From positions 698,927 through 762,926 of the forward strand of contig NZ_JANQAH010000007.1 of the NCBI RefSeq assembly GCF_024707125.1: a DNA stretch of 64,000 bases, given 5' to 3'. This DNA is from Devosia sp. (GTDB lineage: Bacteria; Pseudomonadota; Alphaproteobacteria; Rhizobiales; Devosiaceae). A program made the translations under genes and the position numbers. Below the pieces are notes generated by a model. That model saw nothing but the letters and a program-made list of their open reading frames with translations. It did no database searches and was not told the DNA's origin. Positions 47,821 to 58,555 of the stretch are shown here, in pieces (the stretch's first letter is position 1; each line of letters opens with the position of its first letter).

Positions 47821-49110
47821 CTATTCCGAAGTCTGGCGGATGAAGCCGAAGGCGACGAGCGTGATCACGGCGGCGATGATCATGTAGTAGCCGACGGTGT
47901 GGAGGCCGTAGGTGCTGGCGAGCCAGGTGGCGATATAGGGCGCGAAAGAAGCGCCAAAGATACCGCCGAGATTAAAAGTCAGCGAGGCGCCGGTGTAGCG
48001 GACGGCCGTGGGGAATGGCGCGGCGAGCGCGGTGCCCAGGGGGCCGTAGGTCATGCCCATGAGGGCGAAGCCGATGCAGAGGAAGCCAAGGACGCCGACG
48101 ACATTGCCCGAGCCGAGGAGCGGGGCGAGGATGAGGCCGAAAAGGGCGATGCCGATGGAGACACCGATCATGACGCGGCGCATGCCAAAGCGGTCGGCGA
48201 GGACGGCGGCGACGGGGATAAAGAGGCCGAAGGCGAGGACGCCGACCATCTGCAGGATGAGGAATTCTTCGCGACTGTAGCCGAGGGTGCCCGTGCCGTA
48301 GCTGAGCGAAAACACCGTCATGATGTAGAACAGCACGAAGGTGGCCAGAGCGGCCATGGTGCCGAGAAGCAAGCTCAGCTTGTGGCTCTTGAAGACGTCG
48401 AAAAAGGGGACTTCGACGCGCTCGGACTTTTCCACGGCCTTGGCGAATTCCGGGGTTTCGGTGATTTTCAGGCGGATGAAGAGGCCGAAGATGACCAGCA
48501 CGGCGCTGGCGAGGAACGGCACGCGCCAACCCCAGGACATGAAGGCTTCATCGCCGAGGAAATGGGCGAGGACCAGAAAAATGGTGGTGGCGAAGAAGAA
48601 GCCGACGGGAGCACCGAGCTGGGGGAACATGCCGTACCAGGCGCGCTTGCCTTCGGGGGCGTTTTCAGTGGCGAGGAGGACAGCGCCGCCCCATTCACCG
48701 CCCAGACCGAGGCCCTGCCCCAGACGGCAGAGAGCCAGCAGCAGCGGCGCGAAAATGCCGATCTGCTCGTAGGTGGGCAAAGCGCCAATGAGGACGGTGG
48801 AAATGCCCATGGTGAGGAGCGCGGCGACGAGCGTTGCCTTGCGGCCGACCTTGTCACCGAAATGGCCGAAGAAGGCGGCGCCGATGGGGCGCGCGAGGAA
48901 AGCAATGGCGAAGGTGGCGAGCGAGGAGAGCAGCGCCGAGTTTTCGTCGGTGGAGGGGAAGAAAAGGTGCGGGAAGACGATCACCGCGGCGGTGGCGTAG
49001 ATGTAAAAATCGAAGAATTCGATCGTGGTGCCGATCATGCTCGCAGCGAGAACGCGGCGGGCGGAATTCCTCGGCGCGGCCGCCGGGGACGATGCTGATG
49101 CGATGGTCAT
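47821..49110 (-). CDS. MHS-family MFS transporter
   Basis: Major facilitator of 429 aa, 12 hydrophobic helices. The MHS (metabolite:H+ symporter) pattern is seen: ASMIGTTIEFFDFYIYATAAVIVF, the loop FGDKVGRKATL between helices 2 and 3, and QGLGLGGEWGGAVLLATENAP. Related proteins carry shikimate, 2-oxoglutarate, proline or citrate. ATG 49110 begins the conserved region; upstream codons look random. Flanked by two copies of repeat family C in the same orientation. Substrate not deducible. Confidence 0.9.
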   Translation of the reverse strand: MTIASASSPAAAPRNSARRVLAASMIGTTIEFFDFYIYATAAVIVFPHLFFPSTDENSALLSSLATFAIAFLARPIGAAFFGHFGDKVGRKATLVAALLTMGISTVLIGALPTYEQIGIFAPLLLALCRLGQGLGLGGEWGGAVLLATENAPEGKRAWYGMFPQLGAPVGFFFATTIFLVLAHFLGDEAFMSWGWRVPFLASAVLVIFGLFIRLKITETPEFAKAVEKSERVEVPFFDVFKSHKLSLLLGTMAALATFVLFYIMTVFSLSYGTGTLGYSREEFLILQMVGVLAFGLFIPVAAVLADRFGMRRVMIGVSIGIALFGLILAPLLGSGNVVGVLGFLCIGFALMGMTYGPLGTALAAPFPTAVRYTGASLTFNLGGIFGASFAPYIATWLASTYGLHTVGYYMIIAAVITLVAFGFIRQTSE

Positions 49111-49260
49111 GGTAGTCCGGGATGGTTTTACAATTGGGCGCGGAGATAGCGCGCCTCCATCCCGATAGTCCGCGCCATAGCCAACGATTGGGTTGGGGAG
49201 TACCGCAGAGTACGGTTGAGGGCAAGGGGTTTTGGCGGAGGGCTTACGATCATCGATGAT

Positions 49261-49346
49261 CGTCACCCTCGGGCTCGACCCGAGGGCTTTTCACTTGCCT
49301 TGTCATTGCTAAGTGAAGTGTCCTCGGGTCGAGCCCGAGGATGACG
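49261..49346. repeat. Family C paired repeat
   Basis: CGTCACCCTCGGGCTCGACC...TAAGTGAAGTGTCCTCGGGT...GAGGATGACG. Near-identical to 47721-47806, including the spacer. Confidence 0.9.
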
Positions 49347-49371
49347 GCCGGTGGGTCCGATAGCGCTGGGG

Positions 49372-49548
49372 CTACTCGTCGAGCTTGTGCCCATCGAGGT
49401 GCTTTTCGGCGCTGGATTTTTCGGCGGCGTCCTTGAGCTTTTCGCCTTTGGTGCGGCCGAATTTCTGGCGGTTGGCTTCGGCGGCCGCTTCCTTTTCGGT
49501 GCGGGCCTTGGCTTTGCGGGCTTTCGACAGGGAGATGACTTCACCCAT
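49372..49548 (-). CDS. DUF4169 family protein
   Basis: Short basic protein of 58 aa: MGEVISLSKARKAKARTEKE, then NRQKFGRTKGEKLKDAAEKS and a charged tail HLDGHKLDE. This matches DUF4169, small proteins of alphaproteobacteria with unknown role. AGGAG lies eight bases before the ATG. The frame is open upstream through the HxlR gene without coding sense. Confidence 0.85.
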   Translation of the reverse strand: MGEVISLSKARKAKARTEKEAAAEANRQKFGRTKGEKLKDAAEKSSAEKHLDGHKLDE

Positions 49549-49558
49549 TTTGGCGCTC

Positions 49559-49930
49559 CTAGGCGTTCTCGCCGACTCCGGCATCATACTTCGCCTGGGC
49601 CGAGAGTACGCTATCGATATTGTCCTGCGCCCAGAGGGAAACGGCAGCCATTTTTTCGGCGAGGCTGTGGCCCAGGGGCGTGACGGAATATTCCACCGTA
49701 ACCGGGACAGTGGCGAAAGCGCGGCGGGAGACGAGGCCATCGCGCTCGAGCTGTTTCAGGGTTTGGGACAGCATCTTTTGCGAGATGCCTTCGACGATGC
49801 GGCGGATCTGGTTGAAGCGCAGCGGGCCGTCGACAAGTTTCCACAGGATCAGCGCGGTCCATTTGTCGGCGATGTGGTCGAGGACCAGCCGCGTGGGACA
49901 ATCCTTTTCGTAGACGTTTGGAATTTTCAT
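49559..49930 (-). CDS. HxlR-family transcriptional regulator
   Basis: Winged-helix regulator of 123 aa: DCPTRLVLDHIADKWTALILWKL with the conserved Cys, LRFNQIRRIVEGISQKMLSQTLKQLERDGLVSR as the recognition region and VEYSVTPLGHSL as the wing. HxlR proteins often sense quinones or aldehydes through cysteine. It diverges from an NmrA-like reductase that it probably regulates. An upstream ATG at 50011 is possible. Confidence 0.9.
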   Translation of the reverse strand: MKIPNVYEKDCPTRLVLDHIADKWTALILWKLVDGPLRFNQIRRIVEGISQKMLSQTLKQLERDGLVSRRAFATVPVTVEYSVTPLGHSLAEKMAAVSLWAQDNIDSVLSAQAKYDAGVGENA

Positions 49931-50062
49931 GGCGGCACCAAGTTTCCGTGCGGTGACCTTATCACCCGGTAGTGCCTTCTTACCAGCTTTCCAGAATTGG
50001 TTTAAGTGCAATTTCGCTAGCTAGTTTCTCTTGGGTACTAGCTGCAATGTGGAGAGCGCGAA

Positions 50063-50911
50063 ATGAGCAAAGAGATTTTGGTGATCGGCGGGACCGGCAA
50101 TGTCGGCGCGACGCTGGTGCAGGAACTGCTGGCAAAGGGCGAGACGGTGCGCGTGGGGACGCGGCGGCCGGAGAAGGTTTCGGTTTCCGGGGCCAAGGCG
50201 GTGCTGGTTGACCTCGACAGGCCGGAAACGCTGGGGCCGGCGCTGGAGGGTGTGGATCGGCTGTTCGTTTTGGCGCCGGCTGGCGAGGCGGATCATGTGC
50301 GGTTGCTGGCGCCGGTGGTGGATGCTGCGGCGGAGCGCGGGGTGAAAGTGGTGTTGCAGACGGCCATAGGGGTCGAGGCGGATGACAATATTCCGTTCCG
50401 GCAGGTGGAGCTGCGGCTCGAAAAGTCGGGCGTGCCCTATGTGATCCTGCGGCCGAACTGGTTCTCGGACAATTTTGAGAGCTATTGGGGCCACGATGTG
50501 CTGGCAGGCGAAATCCGGGTGCCGGCGGGCGAAGGCAAGTCGAGCTTTATCGATAGCCGGGATATTGCCGCGGCGGCTGCTGTAGCGCTGACGACCGACA
50601 GGTTCGATGGACAGGCCTTTGCGCTGACGGGGCCGGAGGCGCTGAGCTATGGCGAGGCGGCAGCGCTGATTTCGAAGGCAGCGGGGCGGAATGTTGGCTA
50701 TCGGTCGGTCGATGACGCGGAGTTCGTCCCTGCCCTCGTTTCGGCGGGCCTGACGCAGGATTATGCACAGATGCTGGCGGCGATCTTTTATCCGGTGCGC
50801 GAGGGCTGGACGGCGGCGACCACAGATGCGGTGGAGAAGCTGACGGGGAAGAAGCCGCGGACGCTGGCGGCTTATGTGGCGGAGAATGCGGCGAAGTTCG
50901 TTCCGGCGTAA
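50063..50911 (+). CDS. NAD(P)H-binding NmrA-family protein
   Basis: Atypical short-chain dehydrogenase of 282 aa. Dinucleotide site IGGTGNVGATLVQELLA at the N-terminus, GTRRPEKVSV after strand 2, no YxxxK catalytic pair. This resembles NAD(P)H:quinone oxidoreductases of the QorB/NmrA group, which are typical neighbours of HxlR regulators. A terminator follows directly. Confidence 0.87.
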   Translation: MSKEILVIGGTGNVGATLVQELLAKGETVRVGTRRPEKVSVSGAKAVLVDLDRPETLGPALEGVDRLFVLAPAGEADHVRLLAPVVDAAAERGVKVVLQTAIGVEADDNIPFRQVELRLEKSGVPYVILRPNWFSDNFESYWGHDVLAGEIRVPAGEGKSSFIDSRDIAAAAAVALTTDRFDGQAFALTGPEALSYGEAAALISKAAGRNVGYRSVDDAEFVPALVSAGLTQDYAQMLAAIFYPVREGWTAATTDAVEKLTGKKPRTLAAYVAENAAKFVPA

Positions 50912-50914
50912 AGC

Positions 50915-50946
50915 AAAAGGGGCTCCCGGTTGGGAGCCCCTTTTTT
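50915..50946 (+). terminator. Rho-independent terminator
   Basis: Stem AAAAGGGGCTCCC/GGGAGCCCCTTTT with a GGTT loop and six T, four bases after the NmrA-like gene's stop. Confidence 0.93.
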
Positions 50947-50955
50947 GTGGTGCCA

Positions 50956-51004
50956 CGCCCTCGTGGTTCGAGGCTTCGCTTCGCTGCGCACCTCACCATG
51001 AGGG
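50956..51004. repeat. Inverted-repeat element (family D)
   Basis: GCCCTCGTGGT...ACCATGAGGGC around an arm-rich core CTTCGCTTCGCTGCGC. Single copy in this window; similar elements are common in alphaproteobacterial intergenic DNA. Confidence 0.6.
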
Positions 51005-51047
51005 CTACTGGGGCGACGGAGCTATCAGCATCGGAAGGCGCGGAGCC

Positions 51048-52682
<1,635 letters not shown>

Positions 52683-52742
52683 TCACCATAAGCACATCAT
52701 GAACGATTCGCAGAGCCGCATGATGCGGTCCACACAAAGAAG

Positions 52743-52764
52743 AAGGGGATGTTTCCATCCCCTT
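52743..52764 (-). terminator. Terminator between secG and pyrG
   Basis: Nine-bp stem AAGGGGATG/CATCCCCTT with a four-base loop, 25 bases after the secG stop. The minus-strand tail is CTTCTTCTTTG, only moderately T-rich. Confidence 0.75.
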
Positions 52765-52788
52765 TTTCGGCGGTCGCCTTTCGGCGCT

Positions 52789-53376
52789 TTAGTTACCGGT
52801 TGTCGTAGCCGGCGTTTGCGTACCAGTCGCTGGGGCCGGAGCCTCCGGGGTCGCTTCGGAAGAAGCTTCCGGGGTCGCTTCAGAAGAAGCTTCCGGAGCC
52901 GCGGGCGAAGCTTCCGGGGTTGCCGCGGGGACCGGCAGGTCGCTGGTCGGCGCGGGAGCCGCAGGAGTTGTAGCCGGAGCGGGCGTCGTAGCCGGAGCGG
53001 GCGTCGTAGCAGGAGCCTGAGCGTCGGCCGGAACCGGAAGATCAGAGGTCGAGTCGCCCTGCAGCGCGTTCAGCGCATCGAGAACGTTCGACGGAGCCGT
53101 ACCATCTTCATTGGTGGTCGTGGCGCTATCGAGAATGCTCGACGTGCCGCGATCAAACTCATTGAGAATGGTCAGGCCAATGGCCGTGGCGAAGAACAGG
53201 GTTGCCAGGATTGCCGTGGTGCGGGTCAAGAGGTTTGCCGAGCCACGCGCCGTCATGAGGCCGCCGCCGCCACCACCGCCGATGCCAAGCGCGCCGCCTT
53301 CGGAGCGCTGGATCAGGATGACGCCGATAAGGGCCACAACGATCAGCAGATAGACAACAATAAGGACGTTCGCCAT
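52789..53376 (-). CDS. secG: Preprotein translocase subunit SecG with long tail
   Basis: Accessory membrane subunit of the SecYEG channel. Two hydrophobic helices (VLIVVYLLIVVALIGVILIQ; TTAILATLFFATAIGLTIL) enclose RSEGGALGIGGGGGGGLMT, the conserved SecG loop. The first 85 residues are standard SecG. About 110 residues of Ala/Pro/Thr/Ser/Glu-rich tail follow, with repeated APATTP and EASSEATP units encoded by near-identical DNA (about 52850-53010). Such tails are known in alphaproteobacteria but vary in length. The usual neighbours tpiA and pyrG are present. Confidence 0.93.
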   Translation of the reverse strand: MANVLIVVYLLIVVALIGVILIQRSEGGALGIGGGGGGGLMTARGSANLLTRTTAILATLFFATAIGLTILNEFDRGTSSILDSATTTNEDGTAPSNVLDALNALQGDSTSDLPVPADAQAPATTPAPATTPAPATTPAAPAPTSDLPVPAATPEASPAAPEASSEATPEASSEATPEAPAPATGTQTPATTTGN

Positions 53377-53486
53377 GAGGTCTTGGTCTTCGCGTCAGTC
53401 AGAAAGGATGCGGCGTCATACACGCCTAAAACGGCAAAGGCCAGACCGTTGCCGCGAAATTCGCGACAACCGCCTATGCCGTCCGG

Positions 53487-54239
53487 TCATACCGCGGAGA
53501 TAATGGTGTAAAAGTCTTTTGCCAAGAGGCTGGCACCACCGACGAGCCCGCCATTGACGTTTTCGACCGCGAGAATTTCGCGCGCGTTCACGGGTTTGAG
53601 CGAACCACCATAAAGAATGCGGAATTCCTGGCCGCGCGGACCGAAGCGCTCGACGAGGCGGGCGCGGATGCTGGCATGCATCTGGGCGATGTCGTCATTG
53701 CTGGGGGTACGGCCGGTGCCGATGGCCCAGATGGGTTCATAGGCGATGATGACTTCGTGCTGACCGGCGCCATCGGGAATGGAGGCCGCGAGCTGAGCGG
53801 CGACGACGGATTCGGCCTGGCCTGCATCGCGCTGGGCCTCGGTTTCGCCAACGCAGATGATCGGCTTCAAACCAGCGCCGATGGCAGCTTCGGCCTTGGA
53901 GCGAACCTGATCATCGGTTTCGCCGTGATCGGCGCGGCGCTCGGAATGGCCGACGATGACGAACTGGGCGCCGGCGTCAGCCAGCATATAGGCGGAAATA
54001 TCGCCGGTATGGGCGCCGGACGCATTGGCGTGGCAATCCTGGCCACCGGCCATGATACCGCTGGATGCACCCTGCGCCGCGACGGCGGCAACGAGGGTCG
54101 CCGGCGGGCAGATGACGACAACAGCGCGTGGAGCCTCGCCAGTCGTGAGCAAATGGGCCAGTTCAGTCAGCTCGTCGAGCGACTGGGACACCCCGTTCAT
54201 CTTCCAATTGCCGGCGATCAGCGGTGAGATGGTGGTCAA
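53487..54239 (-). CDS. tpiA: Triosephosphate isomerase
   Basis: Interconverts dihydroxyacetone phosphate and glyceraldehyde 3-phosphate. Active-site residues: Lys13 (GNWKMNG), His near 96 (VGHSERR) and Glu near 168 ([11 protein letters not shown]). Length 250 aa. The start is TTG 54239 with AGGAG eight bases upstream; an ATG at 54266 lies before the ribosome site. Divergent from ppiD, as in rhizobia. Confidence 0.96.
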   Translation of the reverse strand: MTTISPLIAGNWKMNGVSQSLDELTELAHLLTTGEAPRAVVVICPPATLVAAVAAQGASSGIMAGGQDCHANASGAHTGDISAYMLADAGAQFVIVGHSERRADHGETDDQVRSKAEAAIGAGLKPIICVGETEAQRDAGQAESVVAAQLAASIPDGAGQHEVIIAYEPIWAIGTGRTPSNDDIAQMHASIRARLVERFGPRGQEFRILYGGSLKPVNAREILAVENVNGGLVGGASLLAKDFYTIISAV

Positions 54240-54361
54240 TCTAGATACTCCTGCCTCTTGCGCCAAAGTGGGCTTTGCCCTAACCCCGGCTGTCGGAAAG
54301 TCTTACTAGTCTCAGGTGACCCTTCGGGTAAAGCCTCAGACCCCAAACTGGAACGTTCGAA

Positions 54362-56233
54362 ATGCTCGATGGTTTGCGTAGCTTTGCAAAATCCTGGCCG
54401 GGGAAAATCCTGGGGGCATTTCTGCTAGTGGGTGTAGCCGGCTTCGGTATCAACAACGTGATCACCGATCTCGGCAGCAATACCGTGGCACGCGTGGGCG
54501 ACCAGGAAATCACCTCTCGCGAATTCTTGCGGGCCTACCAGACCCAGGCGAACAACCTTGCCAACCAAATCGGCCGCGTGCCGACCGTGGCTGAAGCCGA
54601 GGCCATGGGTCTGCCGACCTATGTGCTGATGAACATTTCGCAGGGCGAGGCGATGAATGTGCTCGCCAACCAGCTCGGGCTTGGCGTTTCTGACGCAAAG
54701 CTGGGCGAGATGCTGCGCGCCGACCCGTCCTTCCAGGGGACGCTGGGTAATTTCGATCCGGCGATCTTTACGCAGGTTCTGCAGGCCAGCGGCTGGACAG
54801 AGTCCGAATATTTCGAGACGCGCGGCAATGAAGCCAAGCGCGAGCAGCTGATCTCGGCGCTCTTTGCCGAAAAGACCCTGCCCGACGTGGCCCAGGGCCT
54901 GATCAACGACTATGCCGGTACGCAGCGCACGATCGACTATATCACGCTGACCGATGCCAATATCGAGACGCCGGCTGCCCCGACCGAGGAAGAGCTGACG
55001 GCTTACCTCACCGAGCACCAGGCCGAGTACCGCACGGTGGAAACTCGCAAAGTGCAGATGCTGGACCTGTCGCTGGCCTCGCTCGCTGCGACCAAGACGA
55101 TCGAAGAAGACGCGATTGTCGCCGAATATGAACGCATCAAGGCGACGCTGACGACGCCGGAAAAGCGCACTATCGAGCAGGTCGTGCTCAATGCAGAGCA
55201 GCATACCGCTTTCGAGGCTGGCCTTGCTGAGGGCAAGGATTTTGCCACGCTGCTGACCGAAAACGGCCTGACGGCGACGAGCCTTGGTACGCTGACCCAG
55301 GCGCAGGTGACGGACACGGCGCTTGCGACCGCTGCCTTTGGCCTTGCGCAAGGTGGTGTGACGCTGATCGACGGCGTGACCGGCAAGCGCGCCGTGCACG
55401 TTGCCGCGATCGAGGCAGCCGGCCAGCCAACGCTGGAAGAAGCGCGCGAGCAGATCGTGACCTCGCTGTCGATGGCTGCGGCTCGCAACGAAATCAACGA
55501 CATTCTCGACCAGATCGAAGAACTCCGCGCAGCCTTCCGGCCGCTGACGGAAATTGCCGAGCGTTTTGGGCTCGATCTCTATGAGGCCGACGTGACCTCG
55601 GGCGGCACGCAGCTGGAAATCCTGCCGAACCTGCAGGCCGAAGAGCGCACCAAGGTGAGCCAGGCCATTTTCAAGGCGACCGCTGGCCAGCTGACGCCGT
55701 CGATTCCGCTGAGCGGCAATGCGCATGTGTTCTTCGATCTCGTCGAAGTGCTGCCGGCGCGCGACCAGACGCTGGACGAAGTGCGCGAAGACCTGACCGC
55801 GACGCTGATTGCCGAGCGGACCAATAATGCGCTGCTCGCCAAGAGCGAAGAAATCGTTGGCCAGCTCAACGGTGGTTCGACGCTGGCCGACCTGGCGCTG
55901 ACGCTGAACCTCTTCCCGCAGCTTTCGCCGCCCTTCTCGCGCTTCGGCTCGGATGATGGCAGCATCGATAGCGTCATTGCGCAGGCCGCGTTCAATGGCG
56001 GACCGGAGCACAAGGGCTCGGTGGTGAGCAGCACGGGCGAGTTCATCGTCTTCGAGGTGGTGGAAAACACCGTGCCGACCGAACCGCTGGAAACCGCGGC
56101 AGCCGACAACCTGCAGAACGAAGCCAAGAGCGGGGTCTATGGCGACTTCGTCGGTGCTGTGCGTGATGATGCAGGCCTGAGGATCAACCAGCAGGCGCTG
56201 CAGCAACTGCTAACTCTCAACTTCGGCCAATAG
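54362..56233 (+). CDS. ppiD: PpiD-like peptidyl-prolyl isomerase / SurA N-terminal domain protein
   Basis: Inner-membrane periplasmic chaperone of 623 aa. One N-terminal membrane helix (KILGAFLLVGVAGFGINNVI), then a SurA-like helical domain (VGDQEITSREFLRAYQTQ). A parvulin-like middle follows (TPEKRTIEQVVLNAEQHTAFEAGLAEGKDFATLL), then a long C-terminal part. It aids folding of proteins leaving the Sec channel, so its place beside secG and tpiA is apt. It precedes trpE by 36 bases and may share its transcript. Confidence 0.9.
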   Translation: MLDGLRSFAKSWPGKILGAFLLVGVAGFGINNVITDLGSNTVARVGDQEITSREFLRAYQTQANNLANQIGRVPTVAEAEAMGLPTYVLMNISQGEAMNVLANQLGLGVSDAKLGEMLRADPSFQGTLGNFDPAIFTQVLQASGWTESEYFETRGNEAKREQLISALFAEKTLPDVAQGLINDYAGTQRTIDYITLTDANIETPAAPTEEELTAYLTEHQAEYRTVETRKVQMLDLSLASLAATKTIEEDAIVAEYERIKATLTTPEKRTIEQVVLNAEQHTAFEAGLAEGKDFATLLTENGLTATSLGTLTQAQVTDTALATAAFGLAQGGVTLIDGVTGKRAVHVAAIEAAGQPTLEEAREQIVTSLSMAAARNEINDILDQIEELRAAFRPLTEIAERFGLDLYEADVTSGGTQLEILPNLQAEERTKVSQAIFKATAGQLTPSIPLSGNAHVFFDLVEVLPARDQTLDEVREDLTATLIAERTNNALLAKSEEIVGQLNGGSTLADLALTLNLFPQLSPPFSRFGSDDGSIDSVIAQAAFNGGPEHKGSVVSSTGEFIVFEVVENTVPTEPLETAAADNLQNEAKSGVYGDFVGAVRDDAGLRINQQALQQLLTLNFGQ

Positions 56234-56269
56234 AACCGAGCCGCTTTACCACCAACCGTAGAGACCACG

Positions 56270-57778
56270 ATGGGCGACGATTTTTCCACGCGTTTTGCAG
56301 AGCAATATGAAGCCGGCAAATCGCAGATCGTCTGGCGTCGCATCGTGGCCGATCTCGAAACGCCCATCGGGACCTATCTCAAGCTGGCGCAGGAACGGAC
56401 CCACTCGTTCCTGCTCGAAAGCGTGCAGGACGGGACGACGCGTGGGCGCTATTCGATCATCGGCCTGCTGCCGGACCTGATCGTTCGGGTCGAGGACGGC
56501 ACAGCGAGCGTCAATCGGCAGGCGCAGCTTGATCCCAATGCCTTCGAGGTGATGACGGAAAAACCGCTCGACGCGCTGCGCGGGCTGGTGGCAGAAAGCC
56601 AGATCGAAGTGCCGCCGGGGCTGCCGCCGCAATCGGCCGGGATCTATGGCTATCTCGGCTATGAGATGGTCCGCTACATGGAAGTGCTGCCCAACAGCAA
56701 TCCGGACGATCTGCAGACTCCGGAAGCTGTGCTGATGCGGCCGTCGCTGCTGGCGATCTTCGATACGGTCAAGGACGAGCTTTATCTGACGGCGCCGGTC
56801 TATGTGAAAGCCGGGGTTTCGGCACGGCAGGCGCTGGAAGCGGCGGAAGCGCGGATTGACGATGCGATTGCGCGACTGGGTCGGGCGCTGCCGGCGACCC
56901 CTGCCCTGCCCGATCTCGAATCCATCGAGGTGACCAGCAACACCTCGCGCGAAGAATATTTCGAGATGGTGGCCCGGGCGAAGGACTACATCGCGGCGGG
57001 CGATATCTTTCAGGTGGTGTTGAGCCAGAGGTTTTCGGCCGATTTTACGTTGCCGCCGACGGCGCTCTATCGGGCGCTGCGCCGGACCAATCCCTCGCCC
57101 TATATGTACTTCCTCGATTTCGGGGATTTTGCCGTGGCCGGGTCGAGCCCGGAAATTCTGGTGCGGGTGCAGAACGGCGAAGTGACCATTCGGCCGATCG
57201 CCGGCACGCGTAAGCGCGGGGCGACGCCGACGCGGGATCAGGAACTGGCGGCGGAACTGCTGAGCGATCCGAAGGAACTGGCCGAGCACCTGATGCTGCT
57301 CGATCTTGGGCGCAATGATGTGGGTCGCGTGGCGGAGACGGGTTCGGTTAAGGTGACCGACAAGTTCTTCCTCGAATACTATTCGCACGTGATGCACATC
57401 GTCTCGAATGTCGTGGGCAAGCTCGATCCGCAATATGACTTTGTGGATGCGCTGTCGGCGGGGTTCCCCGCGGGCACGGTTTCGGGTGCGCCGAAGGTGC
57501 GGGCGATGGAAATCATCGACGAACTCGAAAAGTCGCGGCGCGGGATTTATGGCGGTTGCGTCGGGTACTTTGGTGCCGATGGGACCATGGATACCTGCAT
57601 CGTGCTGCGCACCGGGATCGTCAAAGACGGCAAGCTTTATGTGCAGTCGGGCGCCGGGATCGTCGCCGATAGCCAGCGCGAGCTGGAACAGCTCGAATGC
57701 GAGAACAAGGCGCGTGCCCTTTTCAGCGCGGCAGAAGAAGCGCTACGCTATGCCGGCGAAGCGGGAGTGGGACAGTGA
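56270..57778 (+). CDS. trpE: Anthranilate synthase component I
   Basis: Converts chorismate to anthranilate with ammonia from TrpG. The 502-aa protein has the N-terminal tryptophan-binding LLESVQDGTTRGRYSIIG and the chorismate-binding blocks IRPIAGTRKRGATPTRDQ, LGRNDVGRVAETGSV, GTVSGAPKVRAMEIIDELE and YGGCVGYFG. First gene of trpE-trpG-trpD-trpC-moaC-moeA. No attenuator peptide is visible; the gap from ppiD is only 36 bases. Confidence 0.97.
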   Translation: MGDDFSTRFAEQYEAGKSQIVWRRIVADLETPIGTYLKLAQERTHSFLLESVQDGTTRGRYSIIGLLPDLIVRVEDGTASVNRQAQLDPNAFEVMTEKPLDALRGLVAESQIEVPPGLPPQSAGIYGYLGYEMVRYMEVLPNSNPDDLQTPEAVLMRPSLLAIFDTVKDELYLTAPVYVKAGVSARQALEAAEARIDDAIARLGRALPATPALPDLESIEVTSNTSREEYFEMVARAKDYIAAGDIFQVVLSQRFSADFTLPPTALYRALRRTNPSPYMYFLDFGDFAVAGSSPEILVRVQNGEVTIRPIAGTRKRGATPTRDQELAAELLSDPKELAEHLMLLDLGRNDVGRVAETGSVKVTDKFFLEYYSHVMHIVSNVVGKLDPQYDFVDALSAGFPAGTVSGAPKVRAMEIIDELEKSRRGIYGGCVGYFGADGTMDTCIVLRTGIVKDGKLYVQSGAGIVADSQRELEQLECENKARALFSAAEEALRYAGEAGVGQ

Positions 57779-57802
57779 GTTTTGTGTGTTTTGAAGCAAG
57801 GG

Positions 57803-57930
57803 ATTCCCGCTTTCGCGGGAATGACACGGTGAGTGTGGAAGCACTCGGCGTCATCCCCGCGAAAGCGGGGATCTCCAATCGATGGCGGGGTCAACTCTGA
57901 AACAGAGATTCCCGCTTTCGCGGGAATGAC
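57803..57930. repeat. Three family A hairpins inside the trp operon
   Basis: ATTCCCGC...GAATGAC (57803-57825), GTCATCCCCGC...GGGGAT (57850-57872) and ATTCCCGC...GAATGAC (57908-57930) fill the gap between trpE and trpG. This is the only repeat cluster of the window inside an evident operon. Confidence 0.92.
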
Positions 57931-57955
57931 ACCGTGGATTGGAGAAGGCCCCAAA

Positions 57956-58555
57956 ATGACAAAAACCCTCGTCATCGATAACTACGACAGTTTTACCTAC
58001 AATCTCGTCCATTTCCTGGGCGAGCTCGGCGCTCAGATTACCGTGCGTCGCAATGACAAGATTACCCTTGAAGAAATCGCCGCCATGGCGCCGGAGGCGA
58101 TCGTGCTGTCGCCCGGGCCGTGCACACCGACCGAGGCGGGGATTTGCCTTGCCGTGATCGACCGGTTCAAGGGGCAGATTCCGATGCTGGGCGTGTGCCT
58201 GGGACATCAGGCCATGGGCCAGGCGCTGGGCGGCGACGTCATTCGCGCGCCGCATCTGGTGCATGGCAAGACCAGCAAGATCAACCATACCGGAAAGGGT
58301 ATTTTCCGGGGATTGAATGCGGGTTTTGAGGCGACGCGGTATCACTCGCTGATCGTCAAGGCAGAGACGCTGCCGGACGTGCTGGAAGTGACGGCGACGA
58401 CGGATGATGGGCTGATCATGGGGATGCAGCACAAGACGCTGCCGCTGCATGGGGTGCAGTTCCACCCGGAAAGCATTGCTTCGGAAAATGGCCATGCGCT
58501 GCTGCAGAATTTTCTGAACATTGCCCGTGACTTCAACGGGCAGAGGGCCGCGTGA
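57956..58555 (+). CDS. trpG: Anthranilate synthase component II (glutamine amidotransferase)
   Basis: Supplies ammonia to TrpE. Class I amidotransferase of 199 aa: [46 protein letters not shown] with the nucleophile Cys, and [11 protein letters not shown] with His-Glu. ATG 57956 is fixed by the family N-terminus; the frame is open through the preceding repeats. Its stop overlaps the trpD start (TGATG). Confidence 0.96.
   Translation: MTKTLVIDNYDSFTYNLVHFLGELGAQITVRRNDKITLEEIAAMAPEAIVLSPGPCTPTEAGICLAVIDRFKGQIPMLGVCLGHQAMGQALGGDVIRAPHLVHGKTSKINHTGKGIFRGLNAGFEATRYHSLIVKAETLPDVLEVTATTDDGLIMGMQHKTLPLHGVQFHPESIASENGHALLQNFLNIARDFNGQRAA

Noticed and set aside
57803..57930. CRISPR array
   Set aside because: Palindromic units alternate in orientation, with unequal spacers; no cas genes. 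They are REP-like repeats.
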